Source of the DNA: Mesohalobacter halotolerans
Lineage (GTDB): Bacteria > Bacteroidota > Bacteroidia > Flavobacteriales > Flavobacteriaceae
Direction: 5' to 3'
Length of the DNA stretch: 64,000 bases
Assembly (NCBI RefSeq): GCF_006120725.1
Contig: NZ_SWMU01000001.1
Coordinates: 899,268 to 963,267 of the forward strand
Of this stretch, positions 33,592 through 43,553 are shown piece after piece. Within the stretch, counting starts at the first letter, position 1, and each line of letters opens with the position of its first letter. A model generated the notes under the pieces. The model saw nothing but the letters and a program-made list of their open reading frames with translations, did no database searches and was not told where the DNA came from. The position numbers and the translations under genes are program-made.

Positions 33592-34936
33592 CTTTGTAAT
33601 AGTTTTTGATGTGTTGAGCTTCAACACCAATATCACCAGCACCCATAAGTACAATAACTTTACAACTGCTGGTTCTTACCGTGTGTAAAATATCAGTTTT
33701 TTGAATGAGTTGCTTGTGTGAAACATTTACTTTTTCAAGTAAAAATTTCGCATTTATTCCCTCTATCGGGTCTTCTCTAGCGGGATAAATGTCTAATAGT
33801 TTGACTTCATCAAACCGACTTAATTGTCGAGCAAAATTATCTGCAAAATCTCTTGTTCTAGAGAACAAATGGGGCTGAAAAATACCCATGACTTTTTGTT
33901 CAGGATGCATTTGTTTTGCCGCTTCATAGACAGCATTAATCTCTGAAGGATGATGTGCATAATCGTCTATGATATTCAAATCAGCTCGTTTGACGATATA
34001 GTTGAACCGCCTCTTCACACCTTTAAAATTGGTTAATGATTGCGCAAAACGCTCTCCCATTTCGGGTTTATAAGCTATTGCTAAGCATAAAGCGCTAATG
34101 GCATTAAACAGATTGTGATAACCCGGCATGGTGAGGCTTATATTCTTAATTTTTTGATCTGGACCAACCCAATCAAAATAGTAAGTCCCATCCTTGAGAT
34201 TTATATTTTCTGGATGAAAATCAGCAGAATTATTTATACCAATTGTTTTACCACCAAAATTTAATTTGTCTTGATGGTATAATTGGGTTTTGTCTTTTAA
34301 TTGTTCAACAAATTTATGAAAACACTGTTCTAATTCTTCTTTTGTATTGTAAATATCTAAATGATCTGCATCAATATTGCTGATTAATGCATAATCTGGC
34401 TGTAAGTTTAAAAAAGACCGATCAAATTCGTCTGCTTCAATCACAAATATATCATCTCCATTATGGATATAATTTGAATTATAGTTTTCTGCGATACCAC
34501 CGAGAAAACCTGTAACGGGTAGATTATTGTCTTTTAGTATGTAACTGAGCATACTTGTAATTGTAGTTTTGCCGTGAGTTCCTGCTACAGCAATACATGT
34601 TTTGTCTTTGCTCAGCTGTCCTAAGATCTGTGCTCTTTTGAAAATTGAATATCTGTTGGACTTGAAATATTTATAAATTGGATGGTTTTCTTTTATTGCC
34701 GGTGTGTATATCACTAAAGTATTGTTTTTACGGGTTTTTTTAGCGATATTAAGATTTTCATCGTACTCTATTTTTGCTCCTTTCTTTTCAAGTTGTTCAG
34801 ACATTGCGTTAGGTGTTTTATCAAAACCAAACACCTGCTTATTCATTTTTAAAAAGTGAAAAGCTAAGGCGCTCATCCCTATACCGCCTATACCGATAAA
34901 GTAAACTTTTTTGATATGATTTAAGTTTATCTTCAT
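33581..34936 (-). CDS. murC: UDP-N-acetylmuramate-L-alanine ligase MurC
   Basis: Adds L-Ala to UDP-MurNAc, the first amino acid of the peptidoglycan stem. N-terminal G-I-G-G-I-G-M-S-A-L-A near residue 15 binds the UDP part; the ATP loop is A-G-T-H-G-K-T-T-I-T near 119; I-E-A-D-E-F-D-R-S-F is the magnesium-binding block that is diagnostic of MurC; D-D-Y-A-H-H-P-S-E-I lies in the C-terminal domain. Length 451. Overlaps murG upstream by 4 bases (ATGA) and ftsQ downstream by 11. Confidence 0.96.
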   Translation of the reverse strand: MKINLNHIKKVYFIGIGGIGMSALAFHFLKMNKQVFGFDKTPNAMSEQLEKKGAKIEYDENLNIAKKTRKNNTLVIYTPAIKENHPIYKYFKSNRYSIFKRAQILGQLSKDKTCIAVAGTHGKTTITSMLSYILKDNNLPVTGFLGGIAENYNSNYIHNGDDIFVIEADEFDRSFLNLQPDYALISNIDADHLDIYNTKEELEQCFHKFVEQLKDKTQLYHQDKLNFGGKTIGINNSADFHPENINLKDGTYYFDWVGPDQKIKNISLTMPGYHNLFNAISALCLAIAYKPEMGERFAQSLTNFKGVKRRFNYIVKRADLNIIDDYAHHPSEINAVYEAAKQMHPEQKVMGIFQPHLFSRTRDFADNFARQLSRFDEVKLLDIYPAREDPIEGINAKFLLEKVNVSHKQLIQKTDILHTVRTSSCKVIVLMGAGDIGVEAQHIKNYYKDEK

Positions 34937-36027
34937 GCGTTATTAATTATTTTTTCTGCTATATCTACAATATCTTTTGTAGCCTGAGGTTTTGCCAAGG
35001 ATTTTATGTTAATTGAGAGTTGTTGTTGCTTGGCTTTGTCTTCAATTAATTCATTCAAAGTAGTTTCAAACTTTTGATCCAATTCATGTTCTTCAATACA
35101 AATTGCTGCCTGATGTTTGGCAACAGATTGTGCATTTTTAAATTGATGATTTTCCGCAACATTAGGTGATGGTATAAAAATCACAGGTTTTGCTACCAAA
35201 CTCAATTCACTAACTGCGCCTGCACCAGCGCGCGAAATAATAATATCGGCTGCAGCATAAGCTGCTTGCATGTTTTCTATATACTTCAAAATTTTTATGT
35301 CATCATTAGACAGATGTTTGTATTTTTCAAAATAAAAGGCGCCACATTGCCATAATAGATTGCAGTTGAGCTTCTTTATCAGTTTTAAATGCTTGGATAT
35401 AGTTTTGTTCGGAACTGATGCGCCCAAACTACCACCAATGACCAATAAGGTTTGCTTTTGTGGATTTAAGTTAAATTCTGAAAGCGCTTCCTGTTTTGAT
35501 AGTTTGTTGCCAATTAAATCCTGCCTCACGGGGTTGCCTGTCCAAGTAATTTTATCCTTTGGAAAGTAGCGATCCATATTATCATAAGCTACACAAATCG
35601 CGTTGGCTTTTTTGGCGACCCATTTGTTGGTCACCCCAGCATAAGAATTTTGCTCTTGAATTAGCGTAGGAAAATTCATCATATTTGCCATTTTCAATAG
35701 TGGCGCACTTGCAAAACCTCCTGTACCGATGACTATATCGGGTTGATGTTTTTTGAGGATTTGCCTTGATTTTATCAAACTATGTAACAATTTTACAGGG
35801 AAGAGTAGATTGGATAACGTCAATTTTCTTTGCAATCCACTTATCCATAATCCAATTATTTTAAATCCTGCTTTTGGTACTTTTTGCATTTCCATACGAT
35901 CTTTGGCTCCAACAAATAAAATATCAGCATCTGGTTTACGTTTTTTGATTTCTTGAGCAATAGCAACTGCCGGGTAAATATGACCTCCGGTTCCACCGCC
36001 TGATATGATGACTTTCCAATGTGTCAT
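34933..36027 (-). CDS. murG: undecaprenyl-PP-MurNAc-pentapeptide GlcNAc transferase MurG
   Basis: Makes lipid II by adding GlcNAc to lipid I at the inner face of the membrane. Motif G-G-G-T-G-G-H-I-Y-P-A at about 10-20 and V-I-G-G-S-L-G-A-S-V-P-N near 195; the donor site R-A-G-A-G-A-V-S-E-L-S is near 263, followed by P-S-P-N-V-A-E-N-H-Q. Length 364 is standard. Both ends overlap their neighbours by 4 bases (ftsW upstream, murC downstream), so translation is coupled. Confidence 0.96.
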   Translation of the reverse strand: MTHWKVIISGGGTGGHIYPAVAIAQEIKKRKPDADILFVGAKDRMEMQKVPKAGFKIIGLWISGLQRKLTLSNLLFPVKLLHSLIKSRQILKKHQPDIVIGTGGFASAPLLKMANMMNFPTLIQEQNSYAGVTNKWVAKKANAICVAYDNMDRYFPKDKITWTGNPVRQDLIGNKLSKQEALSEFNLNPQKQTLLVIGGSLGASVPNKTISKHLKLIKKLNCNLLWQCGAFYFEKYKHLSNDDIKILKYIENMQAAYAAADIIISRAGAGAVSELSLVAKPVIFIPSPNVAENHQFKNAQSVAKHQAAICIEEHELDQKFETTLNELIEDKAKQQQLSINIKSLAKPQATKDIVDIAEKIINNA

Positions 36028-37253
36028 ATGGTTTGACTCAATACATCTAAGGGGTTTTCTTGTTCTTCGTCTTTATATTGTAGTTCTTTTTCACTGTAAT
36101 CTTCATTGGATTTTGAACTTACACTGAGTATAATCCCAATACCAACACAGGTCATCCAAATGGAAGAACCACCGCTACTAACTAATGGTAATGTTTGACC
36201 TGTGACAGGAAATAAATTTACTGCTACACCAATGTTTATAAAAGCTTGAAAAACTATTGGTAATCCAACTGCGGCAACGAGAAGTTTAGCATATATGGAG
36301 TCTCTTTTCGTAAAAATAATAGCTATTCTCAGTAGGATAAATAAATAAAGAAGAAGAACAAAAAAGCCGCCTATTAAACCTGTTTCTTCAATAATTATAG
36401 CATAGATAAAATCTGAAGAAGACTGTGGTAAAAAATTTCTCTGTACGCTTTTACCTACACCTTTGCCTGTGAGGCCACCTGTAGCAATAGCTATTTTTGC
36501 CTTTTCGACCTGATACTGCTCTTGCTGAACATCATCAGATATAAAATTTTCGATTCGACTAGTCCAGGTATCTACACGATTTGGGAGCAAGCCTGGAAAT
36601 GCTTTTGAGGTTAAAATAAATAAACTGGCTATTACAACTGTGGTACCAAGAATGTAACCACAATATTTTAAGGGATAACCGCCAAGATAGGCTAGAAGCA
36701 AAACCATGCAAAAAATGATTGCTGCAGTCGAGAAGTTTGCAGGAAATATTAATCCTACAATAGTTAAAACTGGAACCCAAAGTGGCCAAATCGTTTCTTT
36801 AAATGTTATTTTCTTAGATGCTATTTTTGATAGATATCTTGCTACATAAACCATCAATACAACAGCAGCAAAACTTGAGGTTTGAAAACTCATATTAAAA
36901 ACCGGAATCGTAATCCAACGACTGGCATAAGCCCCATCTATAGTAGTGCCCTTTAAAAGGGTAAAGACTAATAAAATTATAGTAACAGGCAAAAGTAATA
37001 TTGAAATACCTCTGAAATATTTATAGGGAATTTTGTGTACAGCAAATATGATGATAAATCCCATAAAGAGGTGAACAAAATGTTTGATAAGATAACTTAT
37101 GGTACTTCCATTACCACCATTAAGATATGCTAAATTACTACTTGCGCTATATACTGGAATAAACGAAAATACAGCCAGCAAGGCCACTAAAGCCCAAATG
37201 GCTTTATCGCCACTCAGATTACTATTAAAAAAATGTACTAAAGAGTTTTTCAT
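36024..37253 (-). CDS. ftsW: FtsW, SEDS-family peptidoglycan polymerase
   Basis: Septal peptidoglycan glycosyltransferase working with the FtsI-type PBP of the same cluster. About ten membrane segments across 409 residues. Family blocks visible: A-S-R-W-I-T-I-P near residue 118, P-A-N-F-S-T-A-A near 172, E-T-G-L-I-G-G-F near 292 and L-V-S-S-G-G-S-S near 357, which is the conserved SEDS C-terminal motif. Within the dcw cluster it lies between murD and murG, which fixes it as FtsW rather than RodA. Ends with a short acidic cytoplasmic tail. Confidence 0.94.
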   Translation of the reverse strand: MKNSLVHFFNSNLSGDKAIWALVALLAVFSFIPVYSASSNLAYLNGGNGSTISYLIKHFVHLFMGFIIIFAVHKIPYKYFRGISILLLPVTIILLVFTLLKGTTIDGAYASRWITIPVFNMSFQTSSFAAVVLMVYVARYLSKIASKKITFKETIWPLWVPVLTIVGLIFPANFSTAAIIFCMVLLLAYLGGYPLKYCGYILGTTVVIASLFILTSKAFPGLLPNRVDTWTSRIENFISDDVQQEQYQVEKAKIAIATGGLTGKGVGKSVQRNFLPQSSSDFIYAIIIEETGLIGGFFVLLLYLFILLRIAIIFTKRDSIYAKLLVAAVGLPIVFQAFINIGVAVNLFPVTGQTLPLVSSGGSSIWMTCVGIGIILSVSSKSNEDYSEKELQYKDEEQENPLDVLSQTI

Positions 37254-37258
37254 AGTAT

Positions 37259-38593
37259 CTACAGATTATGAACAGCTTCTTTAAATTGTCTACCGCGATC
37301 CTCGTAATTATCAAACAAGTCAAAACTGGCACAAGCCGGTGAAAGCAACACCGTATCATCTTCTTGGGCAATGTGGTAAGCTATTTTTACACATTCCTGC
37401 ATAGATTGAGTCTCGTAGATGTCTTCTACGCAAGATTTGAATGCGTTGATAATTTTTTTATTGTCAAGACCTAAGCAGATGATAGCTTTGACCTTTTCAT
37501 TAACTAAAGGCAGTAAATCTTCATAGACATTTCCTTTGTCTACACCTCCTACAATCCAAATTAAATCTGAGCCTACAGAGTCTAAAGCATAAAATGTAGC
37601 ATTGATGTTAGTGGCTTTAGAATCATTGATATAATTTACTTTGTTTATTTTTAAAACATGTTCTAAGCGATGCTCTACACCGTGAAAGGTTTCTAGTTTT
37701 TCCCTTATAGTTTCTTTTCTGATTTTTAGCAAATGTGCTACTGTTGAAGCAGCCATTGCGTTTTTTGTATTGTGTTTTCCTTTAACTTCTAAAGCGGATA
37801 TTGGCATAATATGTAATTTTTTATTGAGGTTTATAATAATTTTATTGTCTTTAAGATAAGTTCCGAATTTCAATTCTTTTTCAGTTGAAATAGGAATACA
37901 GGTCGATTTTACAGGATGTTTTTTGAGCCAATTGCACAAATGTTCTTCGTCAGCATTGTAGATTAGGAAATCTGTGTTGAGTTGGTTTTCTGCAATTCTA
38001 AATTTTGAAGCCGTGTATAGATCAAAATTATTTTGATAACGGTCTAAGTGGTCTGGCGTAATGGATGTAATTATAGCTATATGGGGTTTGAATTTTTGAA
38101 TACCATCAAGTTGAAAACTGCTAACTTCCAGTACATAATGTTTTGCTTTTTTCTCAGCTACAGTTTTTGCAAAACTCAATCCCATATTCCCTGCCAAATC
38201 TACATCTTCAAGTTCATCTTTCAGCAGATGATAAACCATATGTGCGACAGTAGTTTTACCATTTGAACCTGTAATACCAATAATATTGGCTTTGGTATGT
38301 TGAAAAGCAAATTCAATTTCTGAAATAACCGGAATTTGTCTCTTGTTGAGTTGTTTTACAATTTGAGCATCGTCAGGAATCCCCGGACTTTTTACAATAA
38401 GGCTAGCCTTGGCTATTTTTTTGAAGCTGTGCTGATTTTCTTCATATTCAATATTGAGGTTTTTAAAGCAATCAATTTTGGGTTGGGAAATGTTTTGTGA
38501 GTCACTCAGAAACACCTTATAGTTTTTCTTTGATGCCAGAATTGCTGCACCAAAACCGCTTTCACCACTCCCTAAAATTGCTATTTTTTGCAT
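37259..38593 (-). CDS. murD: UDP-N-acetylmuramoyl-L-alanine-D-glutamate ligase MurD
   Basis: Adds D-Glu to the growing stem peptide. N-terminal G-S-G-E-S-G-F-G-A-A for the UDP part; ATP loop G-I-T-G-S-N-G-K-T-T near 110; L-E-V-S-S-F-Q-L-D near 155 and I-T-P-D-H-L-D-R; N-D-S-K-A-T-N near 323 and L-L-S-P-A-C-A-S-F-D-L-F near the C-terminus, both diagnostic for MurD. Length 444. The start codon shares its first base with the end of mraY, and ftsW follows after 5 bases. Confidence 0.96.
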   Translation of the reverse strand: MQKIAILGSGESGFGAAILASKKNYKVFLSDSQNISQPKIDCFKNLNIEYEENQHSFKKIAKASLIVKSPGIPDDAQIVKQLNKRQIPVISEIEFAFQHTKANIIGITGSNGKTTVAHMVYHLLKDELEDVDLAGNMGLSFAKTVAEKKAKHYVLEVSSFQLDGIQKFKPHIAIITSITPDHLDRYQNNFDLYTASKFRIAENQLNTDFLIYNADEEHLCNWLKKHPVKSTCIPISTEKELKFGTYLKDNKIIINLNKKLHIMPISALEVKGKHNTKNAMAASTVAHLLKIRKETIREKLETFHGVEHRLEHVLKINKVNYINDSKATNINATFYALDSVGSDLIWIVGGVDKGNVYEDLLPLVNEKVKAIICLGLDNKKIINAFKSCVEDIYETQSMQECVKIAYHIAQEDDTVLLSPACASFDLFDNYEDRGRQFKEAVHNL

Positions 38594-39807
38594 TATCTAA
38601 CTTTTAAAGTAATGATTGATATGACGGCTAATAAAATTCCTATAATCCAAAACCTCACGACAATTTTACTTTCGTGAAATCCTTTCTTTTGAAAATGATG
38701 ATGTAATGGAGACATCAGAAATATGCGCTTTCCTTCACCCAATTTTTTCTTGGTGTATTTAAACCATCCGACCTGCATCACTACTGAGAAATTTTCTGCA
38801 AGAAAAATTCCACATAGTATTGGTAATAAAAGTTCTTTTCTTGTGGCTATTGCTATAACTGCAATGATTCCGCCAATAGTTAAGCTTCCGGTGTCGCCCA
38901 TAAATACTTGTGCGGGAAATGTATTATACCATAAAAATCCTATAAGAGCGCCCGTGAAGGCAGCAATAAAAATGGTCATTTCACCAGACCTAGGAATATT
39001 CATAACATTCAAGTAATCTGAAAATATAACGTTGCCAGACACCCAAGCAAATATGCCTAACGTCAAAACTATAATGGCAGAAGATCCGGCGGCTAAACCA
39101 TCTATGCCATCAGTTAGATTTGCTCCATTTGATACAGCTGTTACAATAAAAATCACTATTGGGATGAAAATGATCCAAGCATAAGAGGCTAAATCTTCAC
39201 TAATCCAGGTAATGATTTTAGAATAATCAAGTTCGTTATCTTTAAAAAAAGGAATAGTTGTGGTTGTTGATTTTTCTTCATTGGTTATCTGTACAATTTG
39301 GTTGGTTTTAGAATCGAGTTGAATATCGTTTCTCACTGTAATATCATCATGAAAATACATAGTTAAACCTATTATTATACCTAGACCTACTTGTCCAAAT
39401 ACCTTAAATTTCCCTTTTAACCCTTTTTTGTCTTTTTTAAAAACTTTGATATAGTCATCAAGGAAACCAATACTTCCCATCCATAGTGTGGTCACGATAA
39501 GCAAGATGATGTAAATATTGCTTAAATCTGTAAAGAGCAAAACAGGAATAAGTGTTGACATAATAATAATAAGACCTCCCATCGTTGGTGTACCTGCTTT
39601 TTGGATTTGACCTTCTAGACCTAAATCTCTTACACTTTCACCTACTTGTTGTTTTTGCAAAAACTTGATGATACGCTTACCAAAAATTAAAGAAATCAAT
39701 AGGGATAAAATTGCTGCTATTGCTGCTCTAAAGGAAAGGTATTGATACAAACCTGCACCAGGAAAGTCATATAAGCTATCGAGATATTTTAAAAAATGGT
39801 ATAGCAT
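38593..39807 (-). CDS. mraY: phospho-MurNAc-pentapeptide transferase MraY
   Basis: Inner membrane enzyme forming lipid I on undecaprenyl phosphate. Ten predicted membrane helices. Catalytic motifs: F-L-D-D-Y-I-K near 116, [13 protein letters not shown] near 228, M-G-D-T-G-S-L near 303, and the H-H-H-F histidine block near 368. A lumenal/cytoplasmic insertion around residues 155-195 (D-I-T-V-R-N-D-I-Q, acidic) lengthens it to 404 residues, as in other Bacteroidota. Three bases after murE in the cluster. Confidence 0.96.
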   Translation of the reverse strand: MLYHFLKYLDSLYDFPGAGLYQYLSFRAAIAAILSLLISLIFGKRIIKFLQKQQVGESVRDLGLEGQIQKAGTPTMGGLIIIMSTLIPVLLFTDLSNIYIILLIVTTLWMGSIGFLDDYIKVFKKDKKGLKGKFKVFGQVGLGIIIGLTMYFHDDITVRNDIQLDSKTNQIVQITNEEKSTTTTIPFFKDNELDYSKIITWISEDLASYAWIIFIPIVIFIVTAVSNGANLTDGIDGLAAGSSAIIVLTLGIFAWVSGNVIFSDYLNVMNIPRSGEMTIFIAAFTGALIGFLWYNTFPAQVFMGDTGSLTIGGIIAVIAIATRKELLLPILCGIFLAENFSVVMQVGWFKYTKKKLGEGKRIFLMSPLHHHFQKKGFHESKIVVRFWIIGILLAVISIITLKVR

Positions 39808-39809
39808 AT

Positions 39810-41276
39810 TTATTTTTTAAAAAGGTTTAAATAAGATTTCACAATTTTCATGTCATCAAAATCTTTTCGAACACCTTTAACTTCCTGGTAAGTTTCGTGT
39901 CCTTTGCCAGCAATCAGAATAATATCATTGGTGTTGGAAATTTTGCATGCTGTTTTTATGGCTTCTTCTCTATTGGTGATGCTTAGTATCTTTTGTTGGT
40001 GTTGAGCCTCCACACCTTGCTCGATATCCTTGATGATTTCGTCGGGATCTTCGTTTCTAGGGTTATCACTTGTAAAAATCACTTGGTCACTAAACTTAGC
40101 TGCTATTTTGCCCATTTTAGGTCTTTTGGTTTTATCCCTATTTCCTCCACAGCCAACTACTGTTATCACTTTTTCATTTTTAGTTCTAATACTATTTATG
40201 GTCTCCAGCACATTTTTTAAGGCATCTGGAGTATGGGCATAATCGACAATTGCAGAGATGTTTTCGGTTTGACTTCTGAAATGTTCAAACCGACCATCTA
40301 CAGGTTGAAGTTGGCTTAAAAATTTTAAGCTTTCCAGTTCATCTAAATTGAGCAAGTGTGCCACAGCATAAACGGCAAGGAGATTGTAGGCATTAAATTG
40401 ACCAATGACTTTAGTCCAAACATCTTGATCGTTTATTTTTAGATGCAATCCACTAAAACTATTTTCAACGATTTTGGCTTTGTAATCTGCATAAGATTTT
40501 AATGCGTAAGTGTAGGTTTTGGCTTTACAGTTTTGAAGCATATAGCTTCCATTTTTGTCATCTATATTGGTGATGGCAAAAGCGGTCTTTTTAAGTTGGT
40601 CAAACAATTGTTTTTTGACATCTCTATAGGCTTCAAAAGTTTTGTGATAATCTAAATGATCATGGGATAAATTGGTAAAAACCGCAGCGTCAAAGTCTAA
40701 TCCAAGTGAACGTTTTTGGTCTATGCCATGTGAGCTCACTTCCATAAACACATATTCTACACCATTATCATGCATTTGGCTTATATATTTGTTTATAGTC
40801 AAAGAATCTGGAGTAGTCAATTTTGTAGAATACTCATCGTCATTAATCAGAATCCTAACCGTAGAAATTAGACCAACGGGATATCCTAATTTCAAAAACA
40901 GCTGGTACAACAAGGTCGAGACTGTGGTCTTTCCGTTGGTTCCAGTCACCCCAATGAGCTTCAATTTTGAAGATGGATTATCATAATAATTAGATGAGAT
41001 ATAGGCGAGTGCTTCTCTGGTGTCTTTTACCTTGATATAAGTAACACCGTTTATTTTCAGCTTTGGAAACTCTTCGCAAACTATAGCAATAGCTCCTTTA
41101 TCTACCGCCTTTTTGATGTAATCATGGCCATCAGAATGTGTCCCTTTTATGGCAACAAATATATCGTTTAGACCAATTTTTCTCGAGTCAAAATGTACGT
41201 TGGTAAAGGATTGGTTTGTTGATCCTTCAACCGCTTCAATACTTACTCTATACAATATGTCTTTTAATGTATTCAA
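39810..41276 (-). CDS. murE: UDP-MurNAc-tripeptide synthetase MurE, meso-diaminopimelate type
   Basis: Adds the third amino acid of the stem peptide. ATP loop [10 protein letters not shown] at 109-118; carbamylated-lysine region and H-D-H-L-D-Y-H; D-N-P-R at 404-407, the motif that recognises meso-diaminopimelate, so the organism's peptidoglycan should be of the m-DAP type. Near the end is A-G-K-G-H-E. Length 488 residues. Overlaps ftsI by 4 bases (ATGA) and is followed by mraY after 2 bases. Confidence 0.96.
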   Translation of the reverse strand: MNTLKDILYRVSIEAVEGSTNQSFTNVHFDSRKIGLNDIFVAIKGTHSDGHDYIKKAVDKGAIAIVCEEFPKLKINGVTYIKVKDTREALAYISSNYYDNPSSKLKLIGVTGTNGKTTVSTLLYQLFLKLGYPVGLISTVRILINDDEYSTKLTTPDSLTINKYISQMHDNGVEYVFMEVSSHGIDQKRSLGLDFDAAVFTNLSHDHLDYHKTFEAYRDVKKQLFDQLKKTAFAITNIDDKNGSYMLQNCKAKTYTYALKSYADYKAKIVENSFSGLHLKINDQDVWTKVIGQFNAYNLLAVYAVAHLLNLDELESLKFLSQLQPVDGRFEHFRSQTENISAIVDYAHTPDALKNVLETINSIRTKNEKVITVVGCGGNRDKTKRPKMGKIAAKFSDQVIFTSDNPRNEDPDEIIKDIEQGVEAQHQQKILSITNREEAIKTACKISNTNDIILIAGKGHETYQEVKGVRKDFDDMKIVKSYLNLFKK

Positions 41277-43234
41277 CCTAAAATGAGTTTGACGTTTTGA
41301 TTCTTTTTTATTTTTTGACCTTTTTTGATTGACTGTTTAATCACTTTACCTTCACCTATAAAGCGGACGTTCAAATCCATATTTTCTAGTACAGATAATG
41401 CATCCATTAAAGACATTCCTTTGAGGTTTGGCATCGTATGGATTTGTTCTTGTATATTGGCTATTCTTTTATCCAAAAGGGATTCGTTTTTAAGCGCGTT
41501 GATAATGTCTATTTTGACTTGGTCTTTAATTGGGGTTTTGGTGTAGATTTTTTCAGCTATTTCTGCAAATACCGGAGCTGCAACTTGACTGCCGTAAAAC
41601 CCTATTTTTGTATCTGGTTTATGAATAGTTACAATACAGGAGTATTTTGGATTTTCAGCAGGGAAATAACCAGCAAATGAAGCAATATATCTGCCACTTT
41701 CAATCCAATATTCAGTTTGGCATGTTCCTGTTTTTCCAGCCATAGAAAAACTCTCATTATAAATATTATCGGCAGTTCCTTTTTCTACTGTTTTCTTTAG
41801 TAATTCTTGTAAAATATTTGCAGTTTCTTTTGAACAGACACTATTTTGAATGATAGGTTTATTGTAAGAATTAATAACCTCTCCTTTGTCCATGACCTGT
41901 TTGATAAATCTTGGCTTTATTCTAATACCATCATTAGCAATAGCGTTGTAAAAGCTTAAGATTTGAAGTGGTGTCATTGATACACCATAACCAAAAGACA
42001 TCCAAGGTAGAGTAGTGCCATACCAATTTTTGTCATCAGGGTGCGGAATTGAGGGCTGACCTTCACCTTTTATTTCAAGACCGATTTTTTTGTTTAGCCC
42101 CATATTTATTAATCTGTCGACAAATTTTTCAGGTTGGTCTTTGTAGAAATCATTAATTATTTGGGAGAAAGCTGTATTTGAAGAAACAGCGAAGGCTTGA
42201 CCTACTGAAATTTTTCCATAACCACCTTCTCTTGAGTCTCTAACTGTTCTGTTGTAGTACTTAAGAATACCGTTTTGGGTATCTACGATTTTGGTGGTAT
42301 CAACGACTTTATCTTCTAGGGCCACAGCGAGACTCATCAATTTAAATGTCGAACCGGGTTCATGACTTTCCCAAACAGCGTAATTTCTTTTTTCAAAGTA
42401 GGTGTTGTCTTTGGTTCTTCCCAAATTTGATATGGCTTTTATTTCGCCTGTTTTGGTTTCCATGACAATGACACTGCCGTGGTCCGCTTTAAATTTTTCA
42501 AGTTGTCTCAATAAAGCATGATGTGCAATGTCTTGTACGTTGACATCAATGGTAGACACGACATCTAAGCCATCCTGTGGCTCTACACTATTGCTATCAT
42601 CAAGAGGTTTCCATTGGCCTTTGGATATTTTCTGTTTAAATTGTCTACCCTTTTTGCCCTTGAGGTATTCGTTAAAAGCACCTTCAAGGCCAACATTGTT
42701 ATAACCTACTGTTCTTCGGCCAACTTTCCCCATAGGATGTTCTCGTTCTATACTTTGTTCAGCAATAAACCCACCTCTGTAAGGTCCTAATTTGAAAAGC
42801 GGAAAGGATTTAATCGTTTTGTATTCACTGTAGTCAACATTGTCAGCTATAAATAAATAACGGTTTTTCTGCTTCCTTGCATTTAATAATTTGTTTTTGT
42901 AATAAGAGACAGGTAGGTCAGAAAATTTTGAAAGTGCTTTTGATAAGGGTATTAGATTTTTATCAAAATCTTCTTTAGAAACTGTTACTGCGTCAAACCT
43001 AATTTCATATACGGGTACAGAGGTGGCTAATAAGTTTAAATTGGTGTCGTATAGATTGCCTCGGTTAGGTTCTATGATGAAGCTTTTGTATACACTTTTA
43101 TTTGCAATATCTTTATAGTGATCGCCATCAATGATTTGAATTTGGATGATTTTATAGACAATAAAACCTGTAAATAAAACCAATGCCACAAGTATGACAT
43201 AGAATCGCTTTAGTATGTTTTTTTGTTCTATCAT
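41273..43234 (-). CDS. ftsI: FtsI-type penicillin-binding protein with C-terminal PASTA domain
   Basis: Septal transpeptidase. One N-terminal membrane helix at about 11-30, a pedestal/dimerisation domain (about 50-220, with E-P-N-R-G-N-L-Y-D and G-L-E-G-A-F-N), then the transpeptidase: Ser295-T-F-K298 (active site), S-S-N at 351-353 and K-T-G at 501-503. Residues about 598-653 form a single PASTA domain (M-P-N-L-K-G-M-S, ending V-K-L-I-L-G). Length 653. In the dcw order after ftsL, partner of FtsW. PASTA-bearing FtsI is usual in Bacteroidota. Confidence 0.95.
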   Translation of the reverse strand: MIEQKNILKRFYVILVALVLFTGFIVYKIIQIQIIDGDHYKDIANKSVYKSFIIEPNRGNLYDTNLNLLATSVPVYEIRFDAVTVSKEDFDKNLIPLSKALSKFSDLPVSYYKNKLLNARKQKNRYLFIADNVDYSEYKTIKSFPLFKLGPYRGGFIAEQSIEREHPMGKVGRRTVGYNNVGLEGAFNEYLKGKKGRQFKQKISKGQWKPLDDSNSVEPQDGLDVVSTIDVNVQDIAHHALLRQLEKFKADHGSVIVMETKTGEIKAISNLGRTKDNTYFEKRNYAVWESHEPGSTFKLMSLAVALEDKVVDTTKIVDTQNGILKYYNRTVRDSREGGYGKISVGQAFAVSSNTAFSQIINDFYKDQPEKFVDRLINMGLNKKIGLEIKGEGQPSIPHPDDKNWYGTTLPWMSFGYGVSMTPLQILSFYNAIANDGIRIKPRFIKQVMDKGEVINSYNKPIIQNSVCSKETANILQELLKKTVEKGTADNIYNESFSMAGKTGTCQTEYWIESGRYIASFAGYFPAENPKYSCIVTIHKPDTKIGFYGSQVAAPVFAEIAEKIYTKTPIKDQVKIDIINALKNESLLDKRIANIQEQIHTMPNLKGMSLMDALSVLENMDLNVRFIGEGKVIKQSIKKGQKIKKNQNVKLILG

Positions 43235-43551
43235 TCAGACTTTGATTTTACAATAATTTCGTAAGGCGGTTCTTCAGAAAGTTTGATGCCTCTCTTGGTC
43301 ATTATTTTTGTAACATTAGATTCCATTTTGAGTTGCATGACATCTTTTTTGGTATCCACAAACTCACTACGAAGCGCTTTCATTTGGGTTTTGAGTTCGG
43401 CAATCCGATACACTTTTCGGTCTGCACTATGAGAGCTGGCAATCATTACTAAAGCCAAAATGGCACAAAACAGAATAAAACTCCAATTTTTAAATGCACC
43501 ATCTTGAATTAAAAATTTTCCTTTTATGATATCAATGACGCCTTTGCTCAT
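43231..43551 (-). CDS. ftsL: FtsL-like division protein
   Basis: Small bitopic membrane protein of 106 residues between rsmH and ftsI, the expected place for FtsL. Membrane helix at about 22-40 (W-S-F-I-L-F-C-A-I-L-A-L-V-M-I), then a coiled-coil stretch I-A-E-L-K-T-Q-M-K-A-L-R-S-E-F with heptad spacing, and a C-terminal R-G-I-K-L-S-E-E-P-P-Y. Sequence identity between FtsL proteins is low, so the call rests on place, size and topology. It overlaps ftsI by 4 bases. Confidence 0.85.
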   Translation of the reverse strand: MSKGVIDIIKGKFLIQDGAFKNWSFILFCAILALVMIASSHSADRKVYRIAELKTQMKALRSEFVDTKKDVMQLKMESNVTKIMTKRGIKLSEEPPYEIIVKSKSE

Positions 43552-43553
43552 AT

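Noticed and set aside
33581..33654. Longer FtsQ start at 33654
   Set aside because: The extra residues overlap murC by over 70 bases and precede the typical short cytoplasmic head; the ATG at 33591 gives the expected start.
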